A DNA stretch of 64,000 nucleotides from Siphonodentalium dalli (Eukaryota > Mollusca > Scaphopoda > Gadilida > Siphonodentaliidae), in assembly GCA_032622095.1 (NCBI GenBank), contig CP136066.1, positions 129,611,917-129,675,916 on the forward strand, written 5' to 3'. The first letter of the stretch is position 1; each line of letters begins with the position of its first letter. Shown one piece after another: positions 1 to 12,688 of this stretch. The notes below the pieces were generated by a model. The model was not told the origin of the DNA. It saw nothing but the letters and a program-made list of their open reading frames with translations, and did no database searches. A program made the translations under genes and the position numbers.

Positions 1-890
1 AGTACTTACAACTTATTCTCGATGTCTTGAGTGCAGAGACTGGTAAGGAGATGGTGTAGCCAGTTCATTAGGACAAAGTCAGTGTCTGTGGGTTCTTTCT
101 GATGTTCTGATTTGAGCTTTCTATTTGTCGATCAGTTCAACAAGTTCACCTGACAGGTAGGGAGGGGGCTTCAAGCACCAGAATTTTCCTGTGTAAAGGT
201 CAGTAAAAGTTTGATAATCAAACGTTCAGAGCAATACAATATTTGAATAAAAAAGACATCAACGGGGCAATTCCGGTTTAAATTTCTGGGACGAGTCAAA
301 ATTAATATTATACCCCAATGCTTAAACGGACATTATAGCTTGTTCAAACCATCTCAAAATGTACTTATGCAGAATATTTATGAACAAACAGTGTTGGCGC
401 TGGTTCAGAAATCGTTGTGCCAAAACTCTGGCCATTCGCAATATTTTTCGGGCCATTTTAAAGGTACCATTTTAAAGGTACTCAATCCGATCAGATGGTC
501 CCATAGCAAAGTTCCAACATTTCTTCAAAATACGCTTTAGTTATCAGAATCGATTAATTATAACACAAAATGCTAACCTGTAATGATAGATGCAAATTAT
601 CGTGACCAATGAAGGACTCTACTCACAAGTTGGTATGATTGTTGCTTATTTGATTGACATTTGGTCGATGGGGATAAAGACAAATCCAGTCTATTTTACC
701 ACAATGTTTTTTCCACCCATATTAACCAAATACTTTGCAAATCACAGATATCATGTACGAATAAAATTCTCTAATGTATCTCTCCCTGTATTTAATATGT
801 TCAGTGAATGCATCGTCCCATCTGAGATATGTCGCCATTCTTCTTGGTCACCCTTTGCTACCATTGTGGTCAAAATTATAACAACATTCA
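1..890. other. Intergenic, no gene
   Basis: No coding region is supported; the short open frames have no recognisable motif. Around 464-500 the sequence AAAGGTACTCAATCCGATCA matches the terminus of the TTAA-flanked family seen complete at 42732-43210 and 53308-53787, so a fragment of that family is present here. Confidence 0.5.
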
Positions 891-2733
891 CCAGGGGCCT
901 ATACTATAGAATACAATTTTTGTAATATCAGCGTTAATTTGTGATTTACAAATTTTGTAATACATATTTTGTGTTCTATAGTATTCGACTGTATTTCTAT
1001 CAGTGTATTTCTTTCATTGTAGATTGAAACTCAACATATGCCCAAAACTCTTTATATGCAAAATACATTGACATGCAATGACTTATATGATCTTTTTTGG
1101 CGAACCATCTATATACCGGGATTCACTTGACCGGAAAATCTTTGCATTTGGTGGAGAAAAAGGGGGCCTGAAAGTTTCATCTGTTCATGTTTTCATAGTA
1201 CTCGAACGCTACGGCTTTGTAATATGTAAAAATTCGCAATACGGAATGATAAAGTACGGGCTAAGCGGGTTCTATAGTACAGCGATAATAATATTTTTGT
1301 AAAAATTCCGTATTAGATTACAACGGCATAGGCTACATAATTGATTTTTCACGCCGTGACCACGACGATGATCCGTGAGGATAATTTTGAGTGCGATTAG
1401 CTGGGTACATGTTCTTTGTAATGCAGTCACGGAATCTCAATTGTTAACCCATTGAGGTGGTTTACGCTCAATGGAGTTGAAAGGAGATTTTAATTATGAA
1501 CGGAATTAAAGAGTTAAAGTTGTGGGGCTTGGGCTCAAAACGTATAAACGATCTTTGTGCGAAGGTACACGGATACGCGGTGAATCGGGGGTGGTGGCAT
1601 TTCGTGTTGAAACAGTTATTGATAATTTCAGGCTAAGTTGCGTTAAGAATCAGTGGACCCCAAATATTTACCATGACATTATGAAACATATTTGAACCGC
1701 ATGGCATTTGTGTGCTCAAGAAGTTTGCATTCACCTTGTGGTCTAAACAATTTAATTTGGCCAATAGTGCCGCACAGAATGTTCCATGAGTGAATTCTTA
1801 GAAAAAATCGGGGTCTCATGATCCTTAACCAATGTAGTAGTGCGTGTTGGTTATAAACTAAATGTCATATGTTGACCTAAATTCAGCCGCTTAGTTGGGT
1901 ATAAATGGAATGTACCATTAATTAGGTATAGTTTAAGTAGATGGTGCTATATATTTGTTTTAAAATCGAGGTTGGATGTCCACGGAGACCCTGGACGAGG
2001 GAGTGTTCGTCCACATTGGAATTTCCAAATGAACACCCATCCTTGACACAGGTCGAAAAAACCAAGTCAGAGAACAGCCATCGCACCCCATCATGGGTTT
2101 GAATTTTCCCAGATGCATTGTACCTCAACCTTTTCAACTATTAAGGTCTAGATGTTCCCACTTCTAATATTTCAGCCGCTGTCCCAGCCCTAAGCTAGCT
2201 AGACAAATCAGGTTCCATCCTTGGTAATATTGATATATAAAGTTGATGTGGCCATTTGAAGGGCAACCGATATGTGTGCTTGCCGATCCTTTTCGAAAAA
2301 CCGTTAATTTCAAATGTTTCATGTTACATGTTTATGTAACATAAACCATCTGAAAATGGTAAATATTCCATACGATACCGAAGGAATTACTTTTCATCGT
2401 GCGCAATTGTGGTCAAAATAACCCAAGTATCGGAAACTAGTCACACATTATGTACCTTTATTCATCAACTAAATCACTCACCAACTGACACAAATAGGCA
2501 TTGCCATATCATTCGCATATATCATTAGAGTCATTTCCCTTGATAAAATCACAAATGTTTAGATGTGCGTTTGACGAACGGTGGTCGATAGTACTCGATT
2601 TGCCGTCTTTTTGTGATTTACAAGAAATCGCGTTAGCTGCTAGATTACAGTGGTCCATAGTACTCGACACCTTTTGTACGGCTCAAATAAGCCTGCTATT
2701 ACAAAAAATGTATTCTATAGTATAGGCCCCTGG
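891..2733. repeat. Inverted-repeat-bounded non-coding segment
   Basis: The left edge (891-932, starting CCAGGGGCCTATACTATAGA) is matched in inverted orientation by 2690-2733, with a few mismatches. Related words (TATAGTA next to TCGA) recur at about 960-1000, 1195-1280 and 2580-2670. This is what an old non-autonomous transposon or a cluster of degraded copies would look like. No target duplication and no coding frame is seen inside. A weak frame on the minus strand at 1922-2137 has no known motif. Confidence 0.4.
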
Positions 2734-4096
2734 CCACAGCGTAAACAAATCGTGTAATGGACTAATCGTAGTCTAATTTCACCCAGGAATATCCCATGTC
2801 TTTCTTTTTGAGCAAATTTACAATTTAGAGTTATGCCTCTTGATTCGAATTGATGTGTCAAAATCAATGACTGATGATCGGATTTCCCTGGTGAAATTTC
2901 AAGGCATACAACATGCCACTAATATGGCTGCATTTGTGGGTAGTCATCAATTATTTAAGATGGTTATACTTGTCACAATTGCCCAAATATCCGGTACATT
3001 ATTAGATACAAGTATTAGATATGTCTAGTATTAGATATGTAGAGTATTAGATATGTCGATGGACGCAATGCCACGCAAACAGAACATCGGTCAATCGCGA
3101 TTGACATTGTGCGAGGAATATTCTCGGACCCGAGGCCAGTGGGTAGGAGCACGCCTTAAATATTTTTTAAGGGCGAATGAGGTGCACGCGAGCAATTGCT
3201 TATGAAGAGGCCTGATCACCATGTATGGAATATTCAATGTATAGAAAATAAATTGATTTAAAATATAAAAATGTAATAGCTCTGAGATTTGTTTGGTGGG
3301 TTCCTCAACTAAAATATTTTTCACCCTGGCCAAGCCAAAGAAATAGTACATGTAATTAGGGGTGCAAAATTGGAAAGTTTATCTTTAATACTTGGAAATT
3401 GTACAATAGCCATGCAAAAAGATGATGAATTTTGATGTTATACATGAGTAGCATGAGTGAACGATTAATAATGGCAAACAGCGATGTGAATTTGGGGAAC
3501 ACTGCCATTTCATTTCAAATAAAAGTTGCAGCACTTTGAATGAAGTAATAATGCCCATGCAATTCAATCATTTAGTACCTAGATGATGACATCGGTAGCT
3601 TGTTTTTTTATGCACATGCATTTTCCATATTTTGTGGTGTTGCATAAAACTTACCAGCTCATGCAGTCTCCAGAATGGATAATATAAATAAGATTGTAAC
3701 ACCTTTATATACTTGTAACATTTATCGCGCCGCAGCCAAAACCAAGCTGTCCTAAATTTCCTAACTTGAAAACTACAAATTGTTATCACAAAAGCCAAGT
3801 TGTGTCAAAAATCTTCATCAAAATTTTCAAGTCAAGAAGAATAGAACACAAAACTATTTGTCTTCCCTCCAAATTAACTGCCAGGCAAGTGACAAGTCCT
3901 GAATTCTAACCAAAACCAATGAAATGAAAGTCACTTGACTCTAGCCAATGAGAAAAAAGTCACTCGTCTCCAGCCAATGAGAATCAGCATAGGTGAGTTG
4001 TTATTCAGGGGAATTGTGTTCTGAACTTCAAATCATGCAACTGTGACTTGAGTGCATGTGTGTGTGAGACAGAAAATCATTAACCTGGCTAATTAT
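2734..4096. other. Intergenic, no gene
   Basis: AT-rich sequence without a supported gene. At about 3290-3345 there is a diverged stretch resembling the right end of the 42732-43210 repeat family. Two short direct repeats containing AGCCAATGAGAA lie at about 3937-3985. Confidence 0.4.
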
Positions 4097-4197
4097 TGTA
4101 GTGAACTGTAGTAAACAAACTGACCAGTGACACCTGGTGACAAGGATTGTAGTAAACTGCAGTGAGCAAACTGACTGGTGACACCTGGTGACAAGGC
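4097..4197. repeat. Two-copy tandem repeat, about 51 bp
   Basis: Two consecutive copies of a unit ending GTGACACCTGGTGACAAGG lie here; the copies differ at a few positions. The surrounding 4198-5229 has no supported gene. Confidence 0.6.
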
Positions 4198-5229
4198 GGG
4201 TCAGATTATGAAGTGGCATACACGCGTCAGTAAGCCCATCCTCGAAGATAAGCCCAGTCTGGGTTTTTAACCATGAACAAAACATGGGTGGTCCTCGTAC
4301 AGTAGATAAGCCCACCCCCATTCCTGAGTATTTGGAAGGTGAATACAATCATAATATGTCCCTATCCTGTAGAATAGGAGAAGATACTCAAGCACATCTT
4401 TTATTATTTTTTCCAGTTGTTTTTCTTAAATTATAAAGATGTATAATAGTATTGTTGTGAATTATACACATCTTATTCTATTCTTTAATAGTTGTTGGAT
4501 CATGAATCAAAGAGGTATCAATTTAATAAAATCAAAGGTGTCACTTATTGTTGACACCTCTATCAGAGTAAATTCAATGGGATGTGGAGTAATGACTTTG
4601 TTTTTGTAGGATCCTTTGATAATGCAGAATAGTGACCTGTCGTGTTTTTATAAGAATTAATAGCTTGATTAATAAGGCCAAAGAAAAAAGATACTATGTT
4701 TCCGTTTACTGTTTTTACCACTAATGCTCATAAATATTGATGATCTTTAGTGTGCAAAACACATGGTTTCTAACATATATCATTGTGAAAATTGACCACG
4801 AAGTGACAGCTGTCTGAGCCTGTCTCAAAAGCCCCAGGTGTGTGATGGGTTGTGGATTGATGGGCATACATTTTGCAATTTTAATTTCCTGAGTGGAACT
4901 CCTGCCTGCTTTATGTCTTGTTTGGGACTTATGGAACACTATGAACAGACATGGTGGGTGTGTATCTGTATATATACATGTATAGAGGTTATCACCACAT
5001 ATGTTAGGGGTATAGCTATATATATATAGTATACTGTTTCCAAAAACCAGGCATGCTCGGTGGGCGGGCTACCCCCAGACAATGGGATGTAGTCGTCACA
5101 ATACAAGTACGGTATAATGGCCGTATTATTGGTAAAATTCTGATAAAAAGTTAGTGACATAAATTTCGTACCAATTAAGTTTATAGCCAAATTTATGAAA
5201 ATGTGGTATGTGAATAATAAAAAACATAC

Positions 5230-6816
5230 TTAACCCTTTGAACCCTGGCTCCCCACAACGATCGACACCCTGACCCTGGGCTCCCAGTGGTTTTTTTTTG
5301 TATATTGTGGCCAGTGTTTAGATGTATGGTGTTGTTTATGTTCAACTTTGAAGTGGTGTCACATGTCTGAAACTTTAGAGGTATGTTCCTCATGGACCAC
5401 TGATTATTTTACGATCTCGTTACATTGCCACATGGTCACTCCCTGGTAACAGTTGCTAGGCAACTACCCGATATTGAATGTAAAATACAATTATAGCTTT
5501 TACGGTCGTAATTGAGCCCAAGGAAATGGCGTTTTGATGTAGTCAAGACTCTATTGTGAAATTTGAGTTATATCTGGCCAGAATTGTGATCCTAACTTGT
5601 ATTTAAGGGTAGCAACGGTTGCTAAGCAAATACCCCAAATGATCGAATGACACCATTGCCCTGTGTATTCAATTGTATTATGCCCCAATTTAGACATTCC
5701 TTTGCATTCACATGTTGATGGTTATGTTCAAATGGTGCTACATGTCTGAAACTTTACAGGTATGCTCTCATGGGCGACTGTGTATTTTTTATTAGATTGG
5801 TATACTTTGCCACACGATCATTCCCTGGTAACGGTTCCTATGCATCTACCCGGAACTGAAAGTATTATTCAATTATAGCTTATAGCGTCGTATAATTCCG
5901 CGCTAAGAAACTGCACTTTCTATGCACTCAATACCCTATTGTGAAATTGAAGATATATCGGGTCAGAAGATTCAACGTAATTTGTATTTAACGGTATCAA
6001 TGGTTGCCAAGTGATCGAATGACACCATGCACTTCCCTGTTCATTCAATGGCATTACGTCCCGTTTTAGACATCGCCTATATATAGGGCACGTTGATGGT
6101 CATGTTCAAATGGTGCCACGAGTCTTAAACTTTACATAATTGCTCAATAATGCACGATTTGACCACGTGTTTGTAATGCGCACGCGCAAGTAAATCGGAG
6201 TAGATGGTAAAATTGTGACCATGCAACCCATTTCCACAGAACTATACTCTGGTGCAATGTCAAAACGTGCAGCTGTATAACGCAAATTTATGTACGATGA
6301 GGATCCTTGATGTGATTGTATCATTTCGCAAAAACCCATACATTTATCATTTTATCCTATGCGCATGCGCCAAACAAATCGACTCAAATAAGTAACTGTG
6401 TGCGCCTTCCTCGCATATGACAGAACACTGATTATGTATACAATACTAATTAAACCAAAAAGAGTGATAGAAATGGTGTCTTTCTACAATCATGCGAACC
6501 GCGCAACAATGTTGAGCGTTACCCGAATCGCTTCAAATGATGAACGTTTGTTGAATTCTGCGCTGTGCGCATGCGCATATTTTTCTACCCCAACTAGTCG
6601 GCAACAAACCCATACACGTGCACCCATGGCACTGCTGAAGTTCCTTGTGATCATTTACATAGATATAAGTGGATATACCAATGGTTATAACATGTATACA
6701 CATGCTGCATAGGTTTATGACGTCACTGAATGCTGCTGGCCGCAAAAGCGGCCAGTCGGGTGTATGAACGTTTTCTGGCTGGCCGCTTTTGCGGCCAGTC
6801 TCGTTCAAAGGGTTAA
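5230..6816. mobile_element. TTAA-flanked non-autonomous DNA transposon (CCCTTTGAAC family)
   Basis: The element spans 5234-6812, starts CCCTTTGAACCC and ends GTTCAAAGGG, and is flanked on both sides by TTAA (5230-5233 and 6813-6816). TTAA duplication with termini starting CCC is characteristic of piggyBac-type elements; Kolobok also uses TTAA. There is no transposase frame. The interior is built of diverged repeats of roughly 380 bp, with phrases such as CATGTCTGAAACTTTA recurring at about 5363, 5741 and 6110. Near the right end two CTGGCCGC/GCGGCCAG hairpins lie at 6733-6755 and 6776-6800. A sister copy is at 24872-26433. Confidence 0.85.
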
Positions 6817-7736
6817 GCATGAAGTAAGTTTGATTTTTTATCAATCTTAATGTATATTTCCAGTGTTGATCAGGTTAAAATACTTTCCCCACAGCACGGG
6901 TTGGCATTTTATGTCACTTTGGTTGAGGTAGTTCAATATTTCTGCAGCTGGATAAAAAATATCGAAATAAAATAAAAAATAAAAATTTCCCTACCTACCT
7001 ACCCTAATTTTTTCGCTCTGTTACCGGAAACATACAATCTTTTTTTTTATGGCCTAATCATTATTGTAACTAAATTAACTTGTGAACTCATCATACAGCC
7101 CTATTGTGTATACAAATTAATCCCAAAATGTACAACTTCATACAAAATTATTCCAAATGAAAAGAACTGTCTATCACTGTTTTTGGTTATTATCATATGA
7201 TTTTAAATTCTTTATAATATAAATAAAACACATTATAATTTGTATTCAATACAAAAATATATGGTATTGGTATAAAATATGATGGTAGGTTGCACCTGAA
7301 GGCCAACAGAAGTTTTGCACAGGGGGTTCCTCGTGAGTAAGCCCAGTACCCACTTTTTGAGCAAAAACGTGCACGAGCCCCCGGGCTTACTGACGGGTGT
7401 ATACGGGAGCATCTCGATCTGCCGACAGCTATTGTTTCCGGGGGTACCTGCACGAGGTGGCAATAATCCCTTACTTCAATCATTTGCCGCTTATAGTCTA
7501 TTCCTCTTTTCTTTTGGTGTTTTAATGGATTGTCCTCTCTTTTTGTATGTTTTTAATGATTTGTCAATTTGGGAACTTGGGTTTTGGAACCTTTGGTGCT
7601 GATTCAATGTTGATGTCAGGACATAATCTGTCATATTTTATTTATCTATTTATGCAAAATAATTAATAAAATACATACAAGGAGATAACAAACATATAAC
7701 AAATACACCACAATACTATAACAAAAAGCTCAATGG
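6817..7736. other. Intergenic, no gene
   Basis: AT-rich sequence. A GC-richer patch at about 7290-7480 has overlapping short frames on both strands but no motif I recognise. No gene is supported. Confidence 0.4.
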
Positions 7737-8761
7737 CGAACTAATTTAGCGATTGAATCTAAGTATTCTACAATGTCGATCTCGTTTTCCCTGAATATTC
7801 TCTTGAAATGTCTAAGAGACGCGTTGAACGCCCGATATTTTCTTCTCTGTGGTTGAACTCTGCCGCCACCAGTCAATTGAAGTATCGTCGATTCTGTATA
7901 GGCTTGTTCTTTTTTAATGTGGTCGATCATGACGAATATGTTTGGTTTTGAAGCTGCTATATAACCTTGAAGCTTTCTGTGCCACCCTTCGACGTGGTTT
8001 GTGGTCCGGGGGCCGGTTGTATTATCGTGATTCCACTGCACAGTCATAATCGGAAAACTTTGTCACGCGGTCGTCGATTTGGCGGTCTGTTGTTTCCATG
8101 TATTCTTCCCATTCTAACAGTACATTGAGCCAAGCATCGCTCAACTGGTCGACGGGGACGAATGGTAAGGCGATGGCACGTATGCACTGGCTGTAGTGAA
8201 ACATGCACCCTTTGAGTTGCGTTGTTGGAAATATGTCTTTAATCGCGTTCTGTGCCGCTTTCTCGTAGTCTCGACAGGACTCCATACACAAGTGGCAACA
8301 TCTTGTTGTCGACGAACGCATGTATCGTGTACATCTGATGGTAGAGATTCGGACTCTTGTCGAAGGTACCGTCGCAGAACCAGGTGTCGGCGTCTTGAAG
8401 AAATTGTAGATTGCTGGCTGTCGCGAATATCATGATGTCGTTGTCTCTTTCTGACGATAGCAGGAAAACTTCGCCGGTGGTTGTTGTTGCGTATCGTTCT
8501 GGTATTTGTATCTCGGTTCTCGCTTTTGGCAACTTTGGCTTCGTTATAAGAAATTGAAATAAGAAAATGCATGTGTCGTACCTGGTCAGAATCAGCTAGA
8601 TGGTTGTGTTGACTCATTGAAGAACTAACTATCTCGTTCTTTGTTTTGATGGTGGCACCACAGCCATTCTTACAACACACCAAGTGGACATTCTCATATC
8701 GACGTGAAGTCGTTGAAAACGAGGTGTTTGTCTCCTCGACCGTTGGGGATGAAGAATACAT
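7737..8761 (-). pseudogene. FLYWCH/MULE-type transposase relic
   Basis: Minus-strand relic of a Mutator-like transposase. Read 5' to 3' it shows a zinc-binding FLYWCH-like stretch (CCKNGCGATIKTK, then HNH, about 8600-8690), then the MULE core: CDGTFD followed by MYTIHAFVDN and LPLVYG (about 8290-8380), DYEKA with CMFHYSQ (about 8195-8270), and TTNHVEGWH (about 7985-8010). These correspond to the three acidic positions of the DDE core. They sit in at least three reading frames. About 30 residues expected between LPLVYG and DYEKA are missing, and another frame change separates the C-terminal part. A consensus donor (CAG|GTACGA) near 8582 suggests a short intron or degraded DNA. I see no terminal repeats around it. 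Confidence 0.75.
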
Positions 8762-9421
8762 TTACTTGAGAACTTGCCATGATGAAGATAGAACATTGAA
8801 TATGATCAACTTTGGAGAGACATGGGGTTTTTATAGCTCAATACGATGCAACAACAACATTGCAAACGGGAGCTGGGCAAACTGTTATTTAATTAATACA
8901 GACTATAGGCGCGACGCTCACACCTTGCCGGCGCTATTTTTGCAGGCTCGTCGGCAAAGTGAGAATAAGCGTGTATACAGTACCAGACAGTGCAAAATTA
9001 AAGATGGATTTTCTTTTCATATAACAATTTTGAAATATATATGTGGGTATAAAATAATAAATATGAATTGATCTGACCTCTGTCTTGATCTTGCATATAC
9101 TAGTAATCAGCATACTAATGGTTTGTCATCATAAGGCATGACACCATGATTGCACAAGCTCTCCCTTTGGAATGCTGGGCACCTGCTGCTAATATGTTCC
9201 TCACACAATGCAACCAAGTAGATCTCTGTAGACAAGCAACAAGCATTTAATAATAAATTTGATTAACGGATACTGAGGAGTAGTTATTTGATTCATATTT
9301 AATTATTATTTACCGATGTCAGGTAATATAAGGTTCAATAAAAAGCATCGGTAAGGCCGTTCGCTAACCCACAATTGATTGCATTTCTGGGGTACTACAG
9401 CATCTAGTTAAAGTTGAAATA
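8762..9421. other. Intergenic, no gene
   Basis: No supported gene. A 141-codon open frame on the plus strand (8646-9071) overlaps the transposase relic on the opposite strand and carries no domain, so I treat it as chance. Confidence 0.4.
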
Positions 9422-9559
9422 CAGTAACACCCTAAATAATCGACTTCTCAGTGAGAGCTTTCCGATGAATGGCAACAAGCCATATTTCCGACTAAATCCT
9501 GAAAAGTTACCCATAATTCTGCTGTGGTTAAGGAGTCGATTATTTAGGGCTTTACTGTA
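9420..9559. mobile_element. Short Tc1/mariner-like palindromic element
   Basis: The element (9422-9557) begins CAGTAA and ends TTACTG and is flanked by TA on both sides, the Tc1/mariner target. The arms (CCTAAATAATCGACT and its complement) are inverted. The internal text CCATAATTCTGCTGTGGTTAA is shared with the elements at 61638-61940, which suggests one family. Confidence 0.7.
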
Positions 9560-9894
9560 CCTGAAAATATATGAACGAACTTCTAGTACATTTTTTTGTG
9601 TGTATGAAAGATATTTATATGAATTTGATTATGTGAGTCAAATATTATAGTCAGCTTTTAACCCTTTGAACCCCGACGTCCTGAACGTTAAATGGTCCCA
9701 ACCCGAGGCGCCTGACATTATATAGTGTTCCGACGATGTAACTCATAATGCTCTTAACTCGGACGTATATATATATACATGTATACATGCTCAACTATAC
9801 ACAATCTACTATGCTAACTGAACTATGTCACAAGGTATTTCAACGTGACAGTCCCTTGTTCAATATACATGAAGATTATATTGCGGCTCCCTTT

Positions 9895-10285
9895 GGTCGC
9901 GCTATATATTTATAACGAAATTCTTATCATTTCTTATCATTTGCCAGCTACGATAAAGGGCGTTTCTCAAAATGCTCCTCTGAGTATGCGCGAAGAAACA
10001 AACCCTGTCTCCAATTTGGCTGCTAAAATCAGAGGTATGAACATGTGACTCATTCGCGCAAAGTACAAGCACAATTCTAGTTAATTTGTGCTTTGATCGC
10101 GAAATTTCTAACGAAATACTTCCCCTTCCCAGACGATAAAAAGCCTTTTTTTTTCTCAAAATATGCCTCTGTGCATGCGCGAAGAAAAACCATCTGTCAT
10201 CAATTTGTCTATGAAAGTAAAGTGGATAAACATTTGACACATGTGTGCAAAGTAAAAGTACAACTCTAGTTGATATGTGCGTTTA
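9895..10285. repeat. Two-copy tandem repeat of about 190 bp
   Basis: The stretches 9895-10085 and 10090-10285 are diverged direct copies. Landmarks repeated in order are TAACGAAAT, CGATAAA, TCTCAAAAT, GCCTCTG/GCTCCTCTG, TGCGCGAAGAAA, GCAAAGTA and CAA(C/T)TCTAGTTRAT. This is internal to the outer TTAA element and is non-coding. Confidence 0.65.
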
Positions 10286-10369
10286 TTGTGCTGTAATTTC
10301 GTGTCAACACTGAAAAAAACAACTTAGTCATAGCCTTCGTCAACCCGTAACTTAGTTATTTTTTACTAA

Positions 10370-11563
10370 TAAAGCCCTATGGAATTCGTAACTCGGCTAT
10401 ACATAGTATGTCGCTCAGTCGGTCTAACCAATAGTTCACACGAGATATCTCAATCCCGATCCATAGAGTTTTATACATTTATATATTAAGAATAATGTCT
10501 CCCACGCTTCGTAACTTGTGAGTTTCTGATGTAGGGGCGTTGGGGTGCATAATGAGAAGATGTATACATTACATTCTGTATTCTGTTAATCTCAATGAAT
10601 CACAATCTGAACAGCACACTGACACATGTATAGTATGACATCGATGAGACGTATATATGATGATTGATCATGCAACATGCTGGACGTACACCACAGGCAC
10701 AGAACAAATGAATAATGATGGATGAGATCTAATCTCTGCTATCTCCATGATTCCATTCCAAGTATTCCAAGAAATTACCCTAGAATATAAAATTCACTAA
10801 TCCAACACAAAGTATAAAAGAATATGGGAAAGAGAAATACCTTCCAATACAAATAATATATTAACCATTTCCATTGTTATTGGAAATGAAAACCAAACTG
10901 TATATAAATATATAAAGGCTCCAGAATGGAGACTTCCCATAATGCAACTTTCTATGTTGTTGGAAGTTTTATAAAAGAGTAAAATATAAAATAACACGAA
11001 AAGGGAATGATTACTGGTTACCATTTATATAGTGAACCATCCATATGGAAAGGGACTTACTTAGTTATGGATGGACACAACTAAAGATGAATAAATATAT
11101 TGGACGAAATTGGGTTAAAATATCACAATACACAATCAACGAATTGGTACATAAAACACATATTAAACTTACCAATTCGAAATGATTTAGGTCCTGGATG
11201 TTTTAATAATAGTAATAGCGTTCCATTTTACTTAAACCTACATTGTAGTTTAGTAAAGATAAAATATACTTTATGATTTAAACATAACTGTTTTCAAAAC
11301 GTTCCGTTTGATTATTCTGCACTATCTTATTTTAGCGGGAAAGATTACTACGCGGTAATGCGTTAATTTAGTTATTGGGCTGGTTTATATTTGGATTGGG
11401 ATTGGGCTAAAAGATAAGAACAAGACAGTCAAGTGAGTTAAGAGTGCTAGGTTGATTAGACAGATTATTAGGTTTAAAACAAATAAGTAATAAGCATGTA
11501 TAAAATAGAATTAGTATAATTCCTACAAAACTTACTTATGCATGTAAATATATCACCGTCACA
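10370..11563 (-). repeat. 3' LTR of the Ty3/Gypsy element
   Basis: A 1.19-kb copy nearly identical to 27013-28197. On the minus strand it begins TGTGACGG and ends GGGCTTTA. By eye it differs from its partner at about seven single positions plus one 9-bp indel near 10775. It contains a 75-codon open frame (10797-11024) present in both LTRs, which has no known domain and is probably incidental. Confidence 0.92.
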
Positions 11564-11580
11564 TTCTCCCCCCTCTTGAA
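11564..11580 (-). other. Polypurine tract
   Basis: On the minus strand the purine run AAGAGGGGGGAGAA directly precedes TGTGACGG, the first bases of the 3' LTR. This is the expected primer site for plus-strand DNA synthesis in LTR retroelements, and it fixes the element's orientation and the inner LTR edge. Confidence 0.85.
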
Positions 11581-12688
11581 AAAAAATTACATTCTTGTAA
11601 TTTAACCAAAACCTGCAACAACCAATTCCTGCAATGTCTTAGAAAAATCAACCTACCTAGACCTTCTCCGAACTAACGTAAACCATTCCGCAACCAACTG
11701 CAACACCATACCATGGGAATAAAATATAAATTAGGTAAAGATACGCTCTTTGCCATGAAACAACTCTGCTACCTATACAAGGATAGTTAATATCCTTAGC
11801 ACCATATAACAACTTTAATTACCACCTGTAATTAAAACAATTCAGTCTAACTCCTATGTCGGTGGTATATCAACCTGCAACTAAAACCTGTAAAATATCC
11901 TATTGCACTATAAACCCATCTGTAAAACTATATTAAAGACCAATGACCCATATTTCATTTCTCCTGCCTCTTAAAATACAAAGAAAACAAAAATTTAACA
12001 TCTGTATATACACAATTCTTTCCCTGACAGCAAATACAATCACCTGGAATTCATAAAAATAATAGCCGATCCTGACTACTTTGAATTCAATACCAAATTG
12101 AACACCATAGTGGAATTCACCAACTCAGCAAGCAACTTGTTGCTAAAATCTCACACAAAAGGGAAGTTTATCAATTTAATATTAATCAACATGGACCAGA
12201 AGTCAGACACAGCTACCTGGAATAGGAAATATGCCTGAAATCTAGAAAGAGTTGAAAATTACACTGCAATAATTACTGTGATCAATTATTAAAAAAAAAT
12301 TCTATTATACTAGCAGTATTATATTGTAATTTATATGTGAAAATACATGACAATAATATCCGGGAGGTAAACATTCTGTTGATGATATACAGTAAAACTG
12401 TTACAAGCTGGAACATCGGGTTAACATTTAACTGCACGGGTCTTCAGCTGAAAAAGGATCATTATACAGAAGTTTCCTTAATGATAGATATTAAGCATAG
12501 TATTTTTCATAATTCAAATTCTGAAAACGATCAGAATTACATGTATTAACTCCTGGTATGATATAACAATAATATCACACAACAAGAGGAAGAAACCTTG
12601 AATGACTGAAATAATATCAATCATAAACAAGAATAACTACTGCAAATACCAAAGACATCAATAGATAAAATCATACATGTTGAATAAA
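11581..12688 (-). other. 3' non-coding region of the retrotransposon
   Basis: About 1.1 kb between the end of pol and the polypurine tract. It is AT-rich with no long minus-strand frame and no env candidate. A small palindrome of the form AAATTAC...GTAATTT lies at about 11585-11606, next to the polypurine tract. Confidence 0.6.

Noticed and set aside
590-925. 111-codon plus-strand frame as a gene
   Set aside because: No domain, AT-rich composition and overlap with the start of an inverted-repeat segment. I see no support beyond openness.
1355-1390. Hammerhead-ribozyme-like string (GATGATCCGTGAGGATAAT)
   Set aside because: The stem II-like GTGA loop is present, but the core CTGATGA and GAAA boxes are not, so it cannot form the catalytic core.
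10797-11024. 75-codon frame in both LTRs as a gene
   Set aside because: It lies wholly inside LTR sequence and lacks any domain. Its conservation between 10797-11024 and 27431-27658 follows from LTR identity.
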